A DNA stretch of 64,000 bases from Turritopsis dohrnii. Its lineage: Eukaryota > Cnidaria > Hydrozoa > Anthoathecata > Oceaniidae. Positions 1-10,975 of the stretch are shown here, in pieces. The position numbers and the translations under genes were made by a program. A model generated the notes under the pieces. That model was given only the letters and a program-made list of their open reading frames with translations. It ran no database searches and was not told the DNA's origin. How positions within the stretch are numbered: the first letter of the stretch is position 1; each line of letters opens with the position of its first letter. The stretch covers positions 62,001 to 126,000 of the forward strand of contig BQMF02000166.1 in assembly GCA_027922465.2 (NCBI GenBank), written 5' to 3'.

Positions 1-520
1 CTGAGTCACCTATCCTGAGCAAGCTTGACTATGGCAATGCTATATTTCATAATGCACCAAAGAGCAACCTCGAACCCAGGGTTTCTTGCCTTTTCGATAT
101 ATGGATGGCGGCCAAGAAACGCTCAAAACGCCGCAGCCAGCTTTGTGAAGGGATCTTACTCAAGACGTTCCGAAGTTATTCCCCTGAACTGGCTGCCAAT
201 CGAAGAGCGTGCGTGTTGAGCATAACATCGTAAAATTGGCATGGAAATCAATCAATAGCCAGGACTGGCCGAAACTAATTCCAATGAAAATGAACAAGCC
301 ACAACGACAAACGAGGAATGTCAAAAGACTAACTATCAACTACGATAGCAAAAACCCTGCTTTGTTTGATCATGTAGCCACGAAATCATTCAATGATCTC
401 CCACAGTCCTGTCGCACAACAGTTAACTACAGAAGCTTCTGTAAAGTGACACATAAACATTTACTGGCAAAAACTCTGCAATAATATGAAATAATATTAA
501 AAAAAAAAAAAAAAAAATCG
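1..520 (+). pseudogene. 3' end of a degenerate CR1/L2-like LINE
   Basis: This is the C-terminal end of a non-LTR retrotransposon polyprotein, broken by a frameshift. In one frame the first 200 bases read like the block after the catalytic RT core (a KLDYGNA-type motif). From about 200 a second frame gives a typical LINE tail (WLPIEERACV, then NDLPQSCRTT). The stop near 481 is followed by an A-run at about 499-517 and then an ATT microsatellite, the usual 3' end of such elements. The 5' part lies outside the window. Not functional. Confidence 0.7.
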
Positions 521-625
521 AGAGTTTATATATATATAATATTTTTTAGCACACTTTCGCATACACAATATACGCTATTTCAGTATAATAGCCAATTTGT
601 AAATCTTGGAACTGAAATATAACCC

Positions 626-662
<37 letters not shown>

Positions 663-2000
663 GTTTTTTTGGCATTGCAATTCAATTCAATTTAATGTGA
701 ATTATAATTACTCAGCCGATCTTAGATCGAGATGAGTATTGGAATCGGCGTTTTTCTTCTTCTTCTTCTTCTTCATTAAATTTTGCCGTTTTCGGAAAGT
801 CCGTTCGGATTTTGGATTGTTTGTTTATTTAATGACAGACCCAAAACGTGATGCTAAATGCAATACAAAAAGGGCACTTTCAATAATAACTCATAAAAGA
901 ATGATCTTTTCTGTACTTCTGAAATACTTTTAGAAGTTATTTTAGACATTTTTTGTTGATAACTTCTCAATTCAATCTTTAAAATTTTTATTATCAAGTC
1001 TGTAAAATATGCACACAGAGCTCGTGAAAACGCTTATGTTTTGAGGAAATTGTAGAAGAAGCTTTGCAGAATCTTTGAAGAAGAATTTTAAGACTTTCTT
1101 TCCTGTCTTTATCAACTATTGCCATGGAAATATTATCATGGGAACATTCTTTGTAGGAAATATTTATGTTTAGTCGACTCTGCGAAAAGTTCTTGAAAAA
1201 GAAGATGAAGATAATAAACAAAACTGTGTTGTGTGTGAAAAACTTTCAATATCACAACAGAAATGAATGTAGTATCAACATTACTGGTGAATACGTCTTA
1301 TCAATAAATTCATTAAACATGCTCATTTCATTTAATAAATATTACACTAAAAGTTGAAGATGTCGAAAAAAATAAACAAGTGGAATTGTCATTGAAAGCA
1401 CACAAAATATACTTCACTTGTGGTGAGACTGAATTGACTCATCTGTCTACACACTGATACAAACCGAAAGTATAAACATCATGCGCAAGATATTGGTGAA
1501 CAATAACGTTTAATAAAACTGTTTTTCTGGCTCCGAAATGTCACAGTGAATTGAAAAGTGGTCGAGATTAGTTTAATAAATTAAAGAAGGGAGTAATTTT
1601 GTGAATTCTAGACTGTATCAAATTATTAGTCAGTACAATGTTCGATCAAGTTACCACTGTGTGGGACTGATTGTGTTAAATTCACATTGAAAAAGATGAC
1701 GTTGTTCAAAATAATCAAGATTTTTTCTACTGCAAACCACTCGATGCAAGCACAGAATAAGTTTGGGATATATATACAATGTCAGGAAAAATTCTTTGGA
1801 TGATAATTAGAATCAAACCAATATACATACATATAATTTAAAAATTTGTTGTGTACCTAATATGTGCTAGGACACAATATAACATGTTTGAAAAGAACAT
1901 ATACGGATCCTTAAAAAAGTTTTATTGTGTCATTTGTCTTTTCGTGCACAATTGCTTTATTTATAAACTCCATGAAAAGATTCAAGTGGTAATATGCAGT
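521..2000. other. No gene recognised; microsatellites
   Basis: AT-rich DNA without a convincing coding frame. It contains an (ATT)n run at about 627-661 that follows the LINE tail, and a short (TTC)n run at about 755-774. Short open frames here show no recognisable motif. Confidence 0.5.
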
Positions 2001-2718
2001 CAGTGGCGGATCTAGAGGGCAGGCACATTCTGTGGAGAAACGCATTAACATAATTTGTCAATTCGGTTTATACTCTCGTGTGCCAAATAAACGGGGGTGT
2101 CAAAATAAATGGGGTGGGTTGGAAAATTTTCAAAAACCTAATAAGCGGGGGGGTCTTAATTTCCGGGGGGGTTGGAAAATGTGAAAAACATCGATTTTCA
2201 ATAAAATCAGAAGATTTGTGTTCTTAACGTGTTAATGTTAATAATAGCTATATACTATCATACATGGAACTATGTTTTATATACAAAAAAGTGATAGGGA
2301 AACTTTTAAGCAAAATCTGAAGATTATTACAAGTAACAGTTATATACAAGAAGCTATTTTTTTCTTTTCTCTTTTTCTAAACGATAAAACAAGTATCACA
2401 TGAAAAGTCTTTGTTACTGTAATACATAACTTCAGTACAAGAAAATGAGTGTTAAGAAAAGTATAAGAAACTGAGTTACTAGTAAACACAAAAACATCAG
2501 TTACACACATGTCTATCGGTGAAAATAAATAAACGTGGGGGTCTAAATAAGGTCCGGGGGGGTTGGAAAAAAATCGAAAAATTAACAAGCGGGGGGGCCC
2601 GTTTATTTGGCACACGAGAGTAATATTACCAATGGGATTGTTTTAATGTTTTTCTTTTATGTTTGAATTGCTAACACTTTTTTACACAAGTTGTGACTTA
2701 CTTCTTGATCCGCCACTG
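2001..2718. mobile_element. Non-autonomous element with hAT-like termini
   Basis: The ends are inverted copies of CAGTGGCGGATC (2001-2012 and 2707-2718), and the match extends to GT...AC outside. CAGTGGCGGATC-type termini are common in hAT elements. No clear 8-bp target duplication is visible. No transposase is encoded. The interior is mostly a second, nested inverted-repeat element. Confidence 0.6.
2073..2620. mobile_element. Nested TA-target MITE with G-rich subterminal repeats
   Basis: Inverted ends of about 23 bases begin CTCTCGTGTGCCAAATAAAC (from 2073) and end at 2620, each flanked by TA (2071-2072 and 2621-2622), as in Tc1/mariner-type insertions. Inside each end lie further copies of a GGGGGGTTGGAAAA-like block. 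The 91-codon minus frame inside (2340-2615) is a product of these repeats, not a gene. Confidence 0.7.
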
Positions 2719-2720
2719 AC

Positions 2721-3660
2721 AGGTTTAGTAGAAATAGACTTTCATATTGTATGTTATGTTGATTTAAATTATATACTATATAATTTTTATATTGTCATGG
2801 ATTAAAATCTTTGAAATACCCAAGTTTCTCCTGCTCCTACTAATCCAAGTTGTGAACAATTTCATGAAACGTAATATGTTACCAATTCGCATTTCTGGCA
2901 AAATTTGGAAGGTTTGCACCAAAAAAAAAAAATTGGAAGGTCCTGAATTTGGCAGTCACTTATGCAGATTTGACAAGGTCTTCAGTTTTTAAGCAAGTTT
3001 GACTTATTTTAACTCATTTGATTGTAATAGTGTTGAAGTCAATACAATTGTGGAAGTCTTCGATCCATATAATTTTACATAATTTATGCTAGGTATACTT
3101 CTGCAATTTATTTAGTCTTCCTCAGTTCGGACTAGCCTCTTACTATAAGCGTCATTTCAAAGGGCTTGCCTGTAATGTAACATTTAGCACAATTTAATTG
3201 CAATTATAATTGTTATATCGGCTGAGTTACCGCCCTTTAGGGCTGTTTTATTTAACGTGAAAAGTACTGCTCAGTACAGATCTTGTTACTGGGAACAACA
3301 GCCCCAACTTTTTTCCTAGTAAATAGTATTCCCTTTATATGGAATAAGTACTCCCCAACTCCCCAAAAATGATCACATATTACCTAGGCAAAAGTAAATT
3401 GGACGTTTGAGTTTTGCACTTCTATGATCCGTAATGCTGGTTAGCTTTTCCGCCTACTGCAACCAGTAGTACTTGGTATAATAGGGGGTAAACGGGGTTC
3501 ACTTTTACGGTATAACGGTATTGGACCTTTTTTTGTCCGGTATAACGGTATTTGGCGAAAAAATGACGGGATTACGGTATTTCATCTTCTGACAGTGACG
3601 GTAAATCGCCCGTTTTTGTGGTGCCGGTATTTCGGTATTTATGTACAAAAAATTAGTCGC
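2721..3660. other. No gene recognised; GGTATAACGGTAT repeats
   Basis: Non-coding. Between about 3510 and 3640 the motif CGGTATAACGGTAT occurs twice, with related CGGTATTTCGGTATT copies, apparently part of an unclassified repeat next to the LINE 3' end. Confidence 0.4.
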
Positions 3661-3681
3661 TCAATACAAGGTTTAAAACCA

Positions 3682-4335
3682 CTAATGTGTATTGAGGTAC
3701 AAGGAGGAAAGGTGACGATGGACATTACATTTAAAGTGTTGAAGATTATAATGAGAAGGAAAAACAGACTGGGGTAAAGAATTCCAGAGAGTGGAGGAGC
3801 GAGGAATGAAACTTTGTTGGTAAAAATTCTTTGATGATTTTGGGATGCTGACAGTGTGATCATGGCAATTAGATGAATATCTTGTGTTTCGCTTGAAAGT
3901 CTTTAATGCAGGGATGAGAGAAGAGAGCTCAGTTGAACATTTTCCGTAAAAGTATTTATAAAAGAGGCAAAGAGATGCCACAGATCTGCGATGGGAGAGT
4001 GTGTCAAGTTTACTTGCAAGTTCATCACCTACAGCATTACAGATTCTTTTCTGGATACGGTCTAAAAGATTTAGAGAATCAGAGGGTGCACCACCCCAGA
4101 TATGGCAACAATACTCAATACAAGGTCGAATAGTAGATTTATAGAGGTAAAGAATGGCATCAGGGCTGAGGTATGCTCTTGCACGAAGAAGGGAGCCCAC
4201 CTTCATCGAGGCTGACTTAGCGATTGCCTCAATGTAAGAGCGCCAGGAGAAGTCCTGTGAAAAAGTGATGCCGAGGAGACGAGTTGTTTTCTTCCAACTG
4301 GGTGCCATTCATGGAAATTGACGGTAAAAAGGGAT
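3682..4335 (-). pseudogene. LINE reverse transcriptase, C-terminal half
   Basis: About 208 codons encode the thumb and connection part of a CR1/L2-like reverse transcriptase: a RLLGITFSQDFSW block, CIEYCCHIWGG, and a closing STLWNSLPQSVF motif typical of LINE C-termini. A one-base frameshift lies near 4290, because the preceding ISMNGTQLEENNSS frame joins RLLGITF. The upstream half with the YADD active site lies at 6117-6367. The two were one gene before the hAT element at 4344-6116 inserted. Confidence 0.85.
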
Positions 4336-4343
4336 CTTTAGTA

Positions 4344-6116
4344 TAGGGACGTAGCAAAGTGTTTTGACTTGGGGGGGGGCTGAACATGTTTAGTATCTAA
4401 GGAGGCCCCACCATGGTTGGGGCCGACGGTCCAAGAAAATTGTTCAATTTTACAACCCCTAGATTGCTTATTTGAGCACTGAAAATCAAGATTTTTCATA
4501 CTTTAACCTATGTTTTTTGAACTTATTTTCACCGGAATTTGGAGCTACTTTCGCTAATTTGACAGGTAAAGGATTAGAAAAATGTTTAATTTTTTGTATG
4601 TATTCACTTTGACCATAAAATAAAAATTACAATACATATATTATGTTAGGCTGTGATTCAAACATCGGTTTGCGTTGCACATTCTCTTGTAGATGTAATT
4701 TCAGGGACTTTACCGTAATCTAAATTGTTAGAAATACCGAATTTGTTTCTCCTCCTTTGATTGACACTCACAGAGTTGTTGCCGATTTCAACAAAATCCA
4801 GAATGTTTTTAGTCGATCTTTGTGATCTTTTGCAGAAAAGATTCTTTCGCTCTCGGCATTTGTTGCTGGTGCTACCATGATAAGTTTCATGAGGATAACC
4901 ACCTGACTGATAAGGTTCCTCTTACTTGAGCTCATTTCCCTTGCTTGTTTAAACACACTATGCATTGTTAAAGGTTCTTTAAAAACTGATGGCAGTAGCT
5001 CCAGCTGGGTTGTTAAAGATACCAGATCGATGTCATGATGGTACAGATCAGCAAATGACACCTGACCATTCTTCAAAACTGGTCTCGTCATCTCGCTTTT
5101 GAAGTCATCTCCTTTAATTGCATACAAAATGATATTTTGCATGGCCGCGTACATTTGATAATCAGGTTGATCGAACCGTTCAGTTATGGCATTAATGACA
5201 AAATCGTAGCTTTCTAAATACATCTGCTGGTACATTTTTTAACAGAGTCATGATGAAAGTCGGTTCTATTTTCATCATAACGTTGAGGCATTCTTCTTTT
5301 TCTTGGGAGAACTGGCTCATCAATACCTAACTTTTCCATCTTCTGTTTGGTCAATTCCCAAAACAAGTCGAACTTATCATTTGAGCGATCTTTCCTAAGG
5401 ACTTCCAAAACGAGCTTTGCGAGTTCTTGAGCTTCCACAGCTGACATTTCACTGGTTTGCAAAGTTGAACTAAGGTTATCAGTTTGTTTAAGTAGCTTTG
5501 CCCCGAGATAACGACCAAATAAAAACGGGAATTCAATGATACGGGCTTTCATGTCTGGGTCTTTTGTGATTTCAGAAGCATCAGACTACAGTCTCATCAA
5601 TTCCTCGTGGTTATTTATAAGTGACTCCAAGATTTCACCTCTCACCGTCCATCGAGTAACACAGAAAGCGTGGACACTCCTATCCTCATTCTTTGAGTCT
5701 GCACGTAACTGCTTCAGCATAGTTTCACGTTGTGGAGAGGTTTTTACAAGTTTGACGATCTCAAACGCACAAGAAAAAGCGTTCTTTAAGCAAGAAACTT
5801 GGCTGCAAGCATCTTTTACTGCCAAATTCAGAGCATGGCCATAGCAGTGGGTAAATAGAGCTTTTTCATTTGTGCTTTTAAAACAAGTTGCTACTCCTGT
5901 CTTTTTTTAATCATGCGCAATATCCAATGGTTTCTTTGTTTTATCACATACTTGTTATTACGAAAGGATGGGAGTGCTAATGTCATTGCCTTTGGAGATC
6001 TTTTGATGAGTTGTGAGTAGAAAAAAGAAATATAAAAAAAAATCAACTATGCTTGACAAAAAAGTTGGGGGGGGGGGGGCTCAAGCCCCCAATCCCCCCC
6101 TAAATCTACGTCCCTG
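4344..6116. mobile_element. hAT-like DNA transposon inserted in a LINE
   Basis: The termini are inverted AGGGACGTAG (left 4345-4354; right complement ending near 6116), followed inside by G-runs. The flanks repeat TTAGTA (4338-4343 and 6117-6122). Removing the element and one TTAGTA restores an open LINE reading frame (LSVNHTKDPFLPSI), so the borders are well supported. It carries a 5'-truncated transposase on the minus strand. Only about 200 bases separate the truncation from the right end, so this is an internally deleted copy. Confidence 0.85.
4768..5905 (-). pseudogene. hAT transposase fragment (ZMYM1/TTF-type)
   Basis: Three linked frames read as the C-terminal half of a hAT transposase: a CYGHALNLAVKDACSQ block (about 5880-5800), CVTRWTVRGEILES (about 5660), MKARIIEFPFLFGRYLGAKL (5552 on), and the dimerisation region with NLISQVVILMKLI and ATNAESERIFSA (about 4900-4830). 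Breaks: an in-frame TAG near 5588, a frameshift in an A-run near 5235, and loss of the N-terminal half including the zinc-finger region. Not functional. Confidence 0.85.
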
Positions 6117-6367
6117 TTAGTATGATTTACAGATAGAAGTTTCGTTTTTGTGGAATTGAATGTGACCAGCCATTTCTCTCCCCACTCAACTATAGATTGC
6201 AGATCAAACTCAATTTCGCCTGCCATTTCTACCTGGCTGAACAAATCTGATTTTGGAATACAGGAATAGATGGTTGAATCATCAGCATAGATGGCAAGCT
6301 TGGAAATAATTTCAAAAGAACTTTTTATGTCTGCTAAAATAGTTGTTCTTCTACGCAATTCTAGCAA
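6117..6367 (-). pseudogene. LINE reverse transcriptase, catalytic fragment
   Basis: This carries the RT active-site strand (KLAIYADDSTIYS) and the following SIVEWGEKWLVTFNSTKTKLL block. It continues into 3682-4335 after removal of the hAT element. The expected upstream palm motifs are not visible beyond about 6350, so the LINE is 5'-truncated, as is usual for dead copies. Confidence 0.85.
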
Positions 6368-6811
6368 TTATAGTTATATATTGTAGATAGGGCAATAGAG
6401 GGTGTTAGAAAGATTTATCTTAGCATTTGTTTTATGTTTCAAAAATTAATTCAGACATCTCAGAAGAACTGTGTTCAAAACAGGGATAAGTAAGTGAGTG
6501 AAGTGTTCTGTCCAACAAGTTAAAAATGACCATTTTAAAAACTGCGGCGCTTTATTTTATAAAGCTGGTGATTCCGGCAAATCTTATCAGGCGTTCAACT
6601 TCAGGGTAAAAACTGATGAGAATTCTGAAAAAGACCTCAATGAGCTGATAGAAGTTATCAAGTAAGGTCATTTTTTTAATGGTTTAATGACCCTCAAATC
6701 AAAGGTCGGCTGAGTTTAAAGAAGAAAAGTAGCCTATCAGCATCATTTGCAGGAATGGTTCTATTATGGTCGTTTCCGACATTCCATAGCATTTTGCCAG
6801 ATGTATTCTTT
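6368..6811 (+). other. Mostly non-coding; one exon-like stretch
   Basis: No complete gene. From about 6510 to 6661 a frame stays open (including CGALFYKAGDSGKSY) and ends exactly at a good splice donor (AA|GTAAGG). It may be an orphan exon. Its phase does not fit the first visible exon of the nuclease gene downstream, so I do not join them. Confidence 0.25.
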
Positions 6812-7310
6812 TAGTGAGGGCAAATTGTGCAAGAATGTAGTAAAATTGTTAAGGATAGAAGCATGAAATTTGGTACAGTGAGTGTTCTTCACAATTGGAA
6901 TATTTTCAGCCTGGGAGCCATTCGTGATTTTCATCACATGTGTATTTTACAGACCAGAATGAAGCTCCATAGCAAAAAAATTTTTTTGGCCAAAAACATA
7001 CTTTATTATATATCATTAGAAAGCTTTTTTAAAATGCAACAAAAATTACTAAAGAACATCTAGTTGAAAACGAACTTGTAAGGAGTTATGAGCCATTTAA
7101 TGTTTTAAAATTCAGGGGGTCGCGGCTAATAAAAAAATTCATTGACCTTTTATTTTTGTTTTATAAAATACATAAATTGTTGTAAAATGCGAAAATAAGT
7201 GTAGCCCAAGACACTCTTTGAAAATTTTATCGCTGGTTGTGTTTTTACACCAGCATGCGTTAATGTTTTTCCTTGAAATGTAAAATATTTGACCCCCTGA
7301 TTTATGCTGT
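6812..7310 (+). repeat. Left copy of a long inverted repeat
   Basis: From TAGTGAGGG (6812) the sequence resembles the reverse complement of 14460-14949. Shared landmarks in the same order are GATAGAAGCATGAAATTTGG, CTGGGAGCCA, ACAGACCAGAAT, TATATATCATTAGAAAGCT, CAGGGGGTC and a final CCCCCTG. Identity is moderate, judged by eye. The pair brackets the nuclease gene and the Helentron-like element. Confidence 0.6.
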
Positions 7311-7453
7311 ATATTTAGAAGAAAACATTGCATAGGTTATTAAATGAGCTATTTCGTCAGACTTGAAATAGATTCGATTTATTATCTTTGTGTATAATCT
7401 GAGAGTATTGAATTTTAATCATGATTAGTTGAACTTGAACTAGAATCAGCCAG

Positions 7454-9338
7454 AATTAGCACGCTGTATTTCGGAATTTGAACAGGCTCTTCCATTCAAC
7501 AGGGAAATGTCCGGTAATAATGACAGAAAACACCATGAGCAGACGTGCAGTGCACAACAAAGGTTTTCAAAGCAAGTTAAGAGCTTGGTAACTACCATCG
7601 AAGAAGCTGGAAACCCTTTCGAGGAGGACTCTCCAGATTTAATAGCCCTAGATACTAGAAATATTGCTGGTCCAAAGGCTATAGAAGTATTGAACAACGT
7701 CGGAAAGATTGGAAAGGATCAGTATTCGAAGTTCATCGAAGAGCGATTGAAAACAAAAAAGAAAAGTGTTTTCGATACAATTTCAGCCAACAAATGTTTC
7801 ATCTTCAAATTTCAAGTCCGAAGAAGCATTTCCAAGAACAATGAAGTAACAACGCTAAAGAAAAGTTGTCAGCTCTTTTCACAACTTTATATTGCCTGCC
7901 AAGTTCGACATGGAAATTTGGATGAGTTTTTTGAGCATGAAAATTGTTCTACTCCACCAGCTCTCTCAAAGAATGGCGAGTTACGATCCGGCGCTAAATC
8001 AGATCTTCTTCAGTGCTTAGAAGATGTAGTACCTTCGTTGTCTGATAACGTTGCTGTCGATTGTATAGTGTTAGATGGAGCTGCAATTGTCAACATGTTG
8101 AAACCGAATGGTGCTGTAACATTCAAGGAGTACGCGGATAACACTTTCAAGCCGTATATTGAACAACAGCTGATCAACTCATCACGCATCGATGTTGTTT
8201 GGGACGTGTACCTAAAGAATTCTCTGAAATCAGCTGCCAGATGCAAAAGAGGTTATTCTATAATTTCTGTATACAAAGTGTGCTTAGTTACTCAAATTCT
8301 TAAAAATTTGTCTTATTATATTCAGGTCAAGGAGTGAGAAGAAGAGTACTTGCAAATTCAAGGATACCAGGAAATTGGTTCTCATTTCTTCGCCTTGATG
8401 ATAACAAGAAGGAGTTATTCATTTTCCTTGCTAAAGAAATACTGGCGATTCCAACAAACAAAATTATTGTGACTACTGTCGAATCTTCAGCAATGACCAA
8501 CGCGTACTATGATTTGTCCCTGATATCTCCTTCAAACCATGAAGAAGCTGACACACGCATGCTTCTTCATGCGAAGGATGCTGGCTGTTCAGGGATGAAT
8601 AAAGTGTCAATCCGAACCGTTGATACAGATGTGGTCATTATTGCAATGGGTATGTTCCCTCACCTATCCTTAAATGAGCTTTGGATAGCATTTGGAACTG
8701 GTAAAAATTTTCGATACATACCAATTCATTCCCTGGTACACACACTTGGCACATCAAAAAGTTCTTGTATGCCCCTTTTCCATGCATTCAGTGGGTGCGA
8801 TCAAGTCTCGTTTTTTGGTGGCAGAGGAAAGAAGGTAGCCTGGAAGACTTGGAACCTTCTGGAAGATTTAACGGGTGCTTTTGCCATGATTGTGAATTCG
8901 CCTTCCATCGATACTTTATCAAGCTGTTTTTCAACCATTGAGCGGTTTGTTGTGTTACTATACGACCGTACAAACACCACATCTTCTGTAAATGAATTAA
9001 GGAAAGTGCTTTTTGCAAGGAAGGGTAGATCGTTAGAAGGAATACCACCATCCGCTGACGCGCTACGTCAACACGTTAAGCGAGCAATATATCAGGGTGT
9101 GCACTGCTGGGGCCAATCGCTGAATAAAACACAACATCTTCCCGATCCAAACGAGTGGGGATGGAAGCTGATTGAAAATGGTTACAGTATCGTGTGGACT
9201 ACCATACCGGAAGCCTCCAGTATTTGCAAGGAGTTGATTCGATGTGGTTGCAACAAAGAGAAAGGATGCAGAGGTCGATGCAAATGTCGAAATGCGTCGT
9301 TGAATTGCACTGAGCTTTGTAAATGTGGGGGTGATTGA
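7454..9338 (+). CDS. FEN/XPG-like nuclease with C-terminal cysteine cluster
   Basis: Two exons, 7454(or earlier)-8251 and 8326-9338, join in phase across a GT-AG intron, giving 585 residues from the ATG at 7507. The frame stays open upstream of that ATG to an acceptor-like CAG at 7451-7453 (ELARCISEFEQALPF), so 5' exons may be missing. Motifs follow the FEN1/XPG pattern: CIVLDG (D190), DVVWDVY (D233), HEEADTRM (E321, E322, D324), VDTDVV (D348, D350), then SGCDQVSFFGGRGKK (about 404-418), resembling the GCDY...GIG..K helix-turn-helix. The last 30 residues are a CXC-like cluster (CGCNKEKGC, CKC, LCKCGG). I recall similar multi-copy proteins in cnidarian genomes, but their function is unknown to me. 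It sits between long inverted repeats, so it may be transposon-borne. The nuclease role is inferred from motifs only. Confidence 0.75.
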
Positions 9339-10639
9339 ATGACTGAACTGTATTTCATCTACCATAGATTAATATTTAACAAGAGGCCCTGAGGCCTTAA
9401 GGTCAGCGCTTTCGGCTAAGTTGAAAAACGAAGGACTGTGAAGCAAAACTAAAAAATGTTTGCTCCAGAAAGGTCAAAACAGCAATTTTTGAGTTGTAAC
9501 TAGGGTGATTAAGGGAATAAAACATTAAATGTATCCATGGTTACAGCTCACGAAGTATATTTCTTTTGTTTCAATTACAACAGCTGTTTATCAGCATCGT
9601 TTACACGTATAGTACAAATAATTTTAAAACATGAAATGGGGCTAGTGTAACTCAGGCTAAAATAAAATTAAAGCTCTATTTCGAATGTAGTTTATTCATA
9701 CCGGGAGTTAGTGTTATAACACTGCTACCGTTTCGCACCGTATGGTTCTTGTTACCTTTTCCTTATTGGTCGGGAGATTTTCGTGGCAACATGTAAACTG
9801 CGTACAGTAATACAATACGCATCAACAGAAATCGTATGGGCATTACAACACTACAGCAACTACTTTGATACTTAATCGGTTTTATTTAAGCTTCAAATTC
9901 CAGTTTTACAAGTTGGACTTTCCAGCTTTACGTCCTAACAAGCTTCCTGTTTGGTTAATCACGCAGGTGAACACGTAGGTGAACTTTCGTTTCGTTTCCG
10001 CAGATAAGGTTACATGAAGATCAAATGCCAAGCAGTTGCTGATTACTAAAAATGAAAGTATAAAAAGTTCTAATTAATTCCATTTAGCAAAATTCAGACC
10101 TTATAGAAACTTGAATTACAGCATCATCATTCTAACTCTCATTTTATACCTGAAGGGAAAATTCAGCGCACAAAATAACGGGCGGTCAACGGTCATTGAC
10201 CGCCAGAATCTCACCTTTGAACGGCAAACTTTTCGTTCAGCCGTTCTTCCTGACCGCCATGACTTAAGAATGTGAAGAGCGAGGCAAGCTAATATGGATG
10301 AAAATCTACTTAGCTCAATGGATTAATCAAGTTCCGCTTTCGTCATGTTATTTAAAAATTTAATGATCGTGATTCATTTGCAAATATATCTTCGAACTAA
10401 CAGCTGTCTTGTACATTTTGTTTCAACAAAACATATTTGTTCGCGTTTATATTTACTTTCTCATTCATTCAAATTCCCACACGCGGCCTCGTTCGAAAAT
10501 ATTTTCTTTTAGAATGTTCGAACGTTTTTTGTTCTATCATAATATGGAAGAATCATTCACAATAAAATAATCTTGAATTTTGAAAATCGTTGCTTGTCAG
10601 TTATATATTTCAATCGTCAGTTATATTTCAATCGTCAGT

Positions 10640-10713
10640 CGCTCGTTATTTATATTTAAATCATCGTCAGTTATTTCGCTCGTTATTTATATTTAAATCA
10701 TCGTCAGTTATTT
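10640..10713. repeat. Two tandem 37-bp units
   Basis: A 37-base unit starting CGCTCGTTATTTATATTTAA is repeated exactly in tandem at 10640-10676 and 10677-10713, with shorter ATCGTCAGTTATAT copies just upstream. It lies 110 bases before the PIP-box open frame and could be part of its promoter or leader (inference). Confidence 0.8.
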
Positions 10714-10822
10714 ATTCATCATATCAATAATCTAGTTGGTTGTTCGATCACAAATTAATTTATTTCCATCGTATTTATTCAAGTTCGTTATCATATTCAA
10801 TTTTGTTATTCCATTTATAATC

Positions 10823-10975
10823 ATGGAAAAAAATCAAAATAATAAACGATGTCACTCCCCAGATGACGATGTTGATATCGTGTCAGAATCTGTCCCTGTG
10901 GTGCCGGTTACCGAAAAACAAACGAATATAGCAGCATTTTTCGGGGGGAAAAGCAAGCCGAAAAAAACTGAATAG
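10823..10975 (+). CDS. 50-aa peptide with a canonical PIP-box
   Basis: From the ATG at 10823 the frame encodes 50 residues: a basic and asparagine-rich start, an acidic stretch (SPDDDVDIV), and the motif QTNIAAFF followed by GGKSKPKK. This is an exact Qxx(I)xxFF PCNA-interacting box with a basic flank. The frame is in-frame with a longer open stretch from 10736, but 10823 is the better start because the leader is hydrophobic and unlike the rest. It lies inside a TIR element. PIP-boxes are known in some transposases (pogo), so this may be the N-terminus left after loss of the transposase body, or a stand-alone peptide. Expression is unknown. Confidence 0.5.
   Translation: MEKNQNNKRCHSPDDDVDIVSESVPVVPVTEKQTNIAAFFGGKSKPKKTE

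Noticed and set aside
2340..2615. 91-codon minus-strand open frame
   Set aside because: It lies wholly in a MITE and its sequence is set by the G-rich subterminal repeats; no motif.
8788..9051. Minus-strand open frame across the nuclease gene
   Set aside because: Shadow of the well-supported plus-strand exon.
9722..9751. Complete HINE copy ending at 9751
   Set aside because: Only the hairpin end (CTGCTACCG...GGTTCTTG) is clear. No matching TTACGGTAGCAGC end was found to its left, so a full element is not claimed.
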